Source: JAJNPS01 sp031430315
Lineage (GTDB): Bacteria > Pseudomonadota > Alphaproteobacteria > Rhodobacterales > Rhodobacteraceae
Reading direction: 5' to 3'
NCBI GenBank assembly: GCA_031430315.1
Contig: JANPBI010000445.1
Coordinates: forward strand, 1 to 5,619
DNA: 5,619 nucleotides
Shown: one piece after another, positions 5,274 through 5,619 of the stretch
How positions within the stretch are numbered: the stretch's first letter is position 1
How the letters are laid out: every line of letters starts with the position of its first letter
Made by a program: the position numbers and the translations under genes
The notes under the pieces: generated by a model
The model's database searches: none
Told to the model about the DNA's origin: nothing
The model's input: only the letters and a program-made list of their open reading frames with translations

Positions 5274-5619
5274 TGGCGGGGCAGGTCGGGAGCCTCCCCC
5301 AGATCCCGCGCCCAGACCCCCAAGAGCAATCGCTTGAACGCGGCATAGGTCGCATCGAACGTCTCGCGTCCCCGGGTATAGGTCTCGCGGTTAAAATCCC
5401 GGTAATCGGCTTCGTAAATCCCGTGCACCCGCTCCCCCGCCTGGCCGATGAGGGCGGTGAAGTCCTGCCGGTAGGGCGAGAGGCTCCGCCCCAGATAGGC
5501 CTGCATCAGCGCCGCCATCTCGGCCTGCTGCGCGCCGTCATAGCGGGTGATCACCGTGCGCACCGCGTCCCATTCGAAATGCAGTTCCTCACGCCCCAGT
5601 GCGCGGGCGGCGAGGTTTT
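5261..5619 (-). CDS. parA: ParA/RepA-type partition ATPase, C-terminal 118 residues (cut by window edge)
   Basis: The frame is open from the right edge to TAA at 5261-5263. An internal GTG at 5563 is not the start, because the same frame continues upstream as a family-like sequence (AARALGREELHFEWDAV). The visible part follows the C-terminal layout of plasmid ParA/RepA Walker-type ATPases: a strand VRTVITRYDG, then a helix with QQAEMAALMQAYLG, then a segment ending in GQAGERVHGIYEADYRDFNRETYTRGRETFDATYAAFKRLL. This parallels the T-R-Y/F ... Q-x-x-M ... L-Y-E ... F-x-R-x-T-Y arrangement of RepA in repABC plasmids. The ATP-binding motifs lie outside the window, so activity cannot be judged. The protein would bind nucleoid DNA and move ParB-bound plasmid; in this family it usually also represses its own operon. 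Together with parB it marks the window as part of a replicon backbone. Confidence 0.87.
   Translation of the reverse strand, partial: NLAARALGREELHFEWDAVRTVITRYDGAQQAEMAALMQAYLGRSLSPYRQDFTALIGQAGERVHGIYEADYRDFNRETYTRGRETFDATYAAFKRLLLGVWARDLGEAPDLPRQRKG

Noticed and set aside
5261..5563. A separate 100-codon gene starting at GTG 5563
   Set aside because: The same frame continues upstream to the window edge with ParA-like sequence, so this is the end of a longer gene.

Overview
The window looks like part of a plasmid or chromid from a GC-rich alphaproteobacterium. It fits Rhodobacterales best, perhaps a Paracoccus- or Rhodobacter-like organism. This rests on the visibly high GC, the codon choice, and a ParA/ParB pair of the type found on extrachromosomal replicons of that order. 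No database search was run, so the taxon is an inference. Every gene I can support is on the minus strand, so the window reads biologically from right to left.

Right part (5619 to 4235): the C-terminal end of a ParA/RepA-type partition ATPase (cut by the window edge) is followed after 3 bases by a complete ParB/RepB-type centromere-binding protein. Two cis-element candidates lie inside parB. One is a 16-bp parS-like inverted repeat (4381-4396). The other is a 7-bp-arm inverted repeat built from rare codons near the 5' end of the gene (5181-5204). A short gap (4120-4234) then holds two overlapping, mutually exclusive hairpins just after the parB stop.

Middle and left part (4119 to 1): a type I secretion (T1SS) locus. 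Its genes are a PrtD-type ABC permease/ATPase (4119-2443), an HlyD/PrtE-type periplasmic adaptor with an unusually long proline-rich cytoplasmic N-terminus (2383-776), a 273-base non-coding gap with hairpins, and the first 167 residues of an OprM/NodT-like outer-membrane channel lipoprotein (502 to the left edge). Together these would form an inner membrane-periplasm-outer membrane conduit for an unfolded protein substrate, typically an RTX protein. No substrate gene lies in the window.

The most notable anomaly is at the end of the ABC gene. The reading frame stops at TAG (2443-2445), but the same frame continues for 18 codons that look like the normal C-terminal tail of the family. It then ends at TGA two bases before the adaptor start codon. 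This suggests a recent amber mutation, or less likely a stop-start reinitiation arrangement. I see no wholly new system here. The partition genes and secretion system are recognisable families, and the interest lies in the broken tail, the embedded cis elements and the adaptor's extra domain. No tRNA, rRNA, CRISPR array or insertion sequence was recognised.
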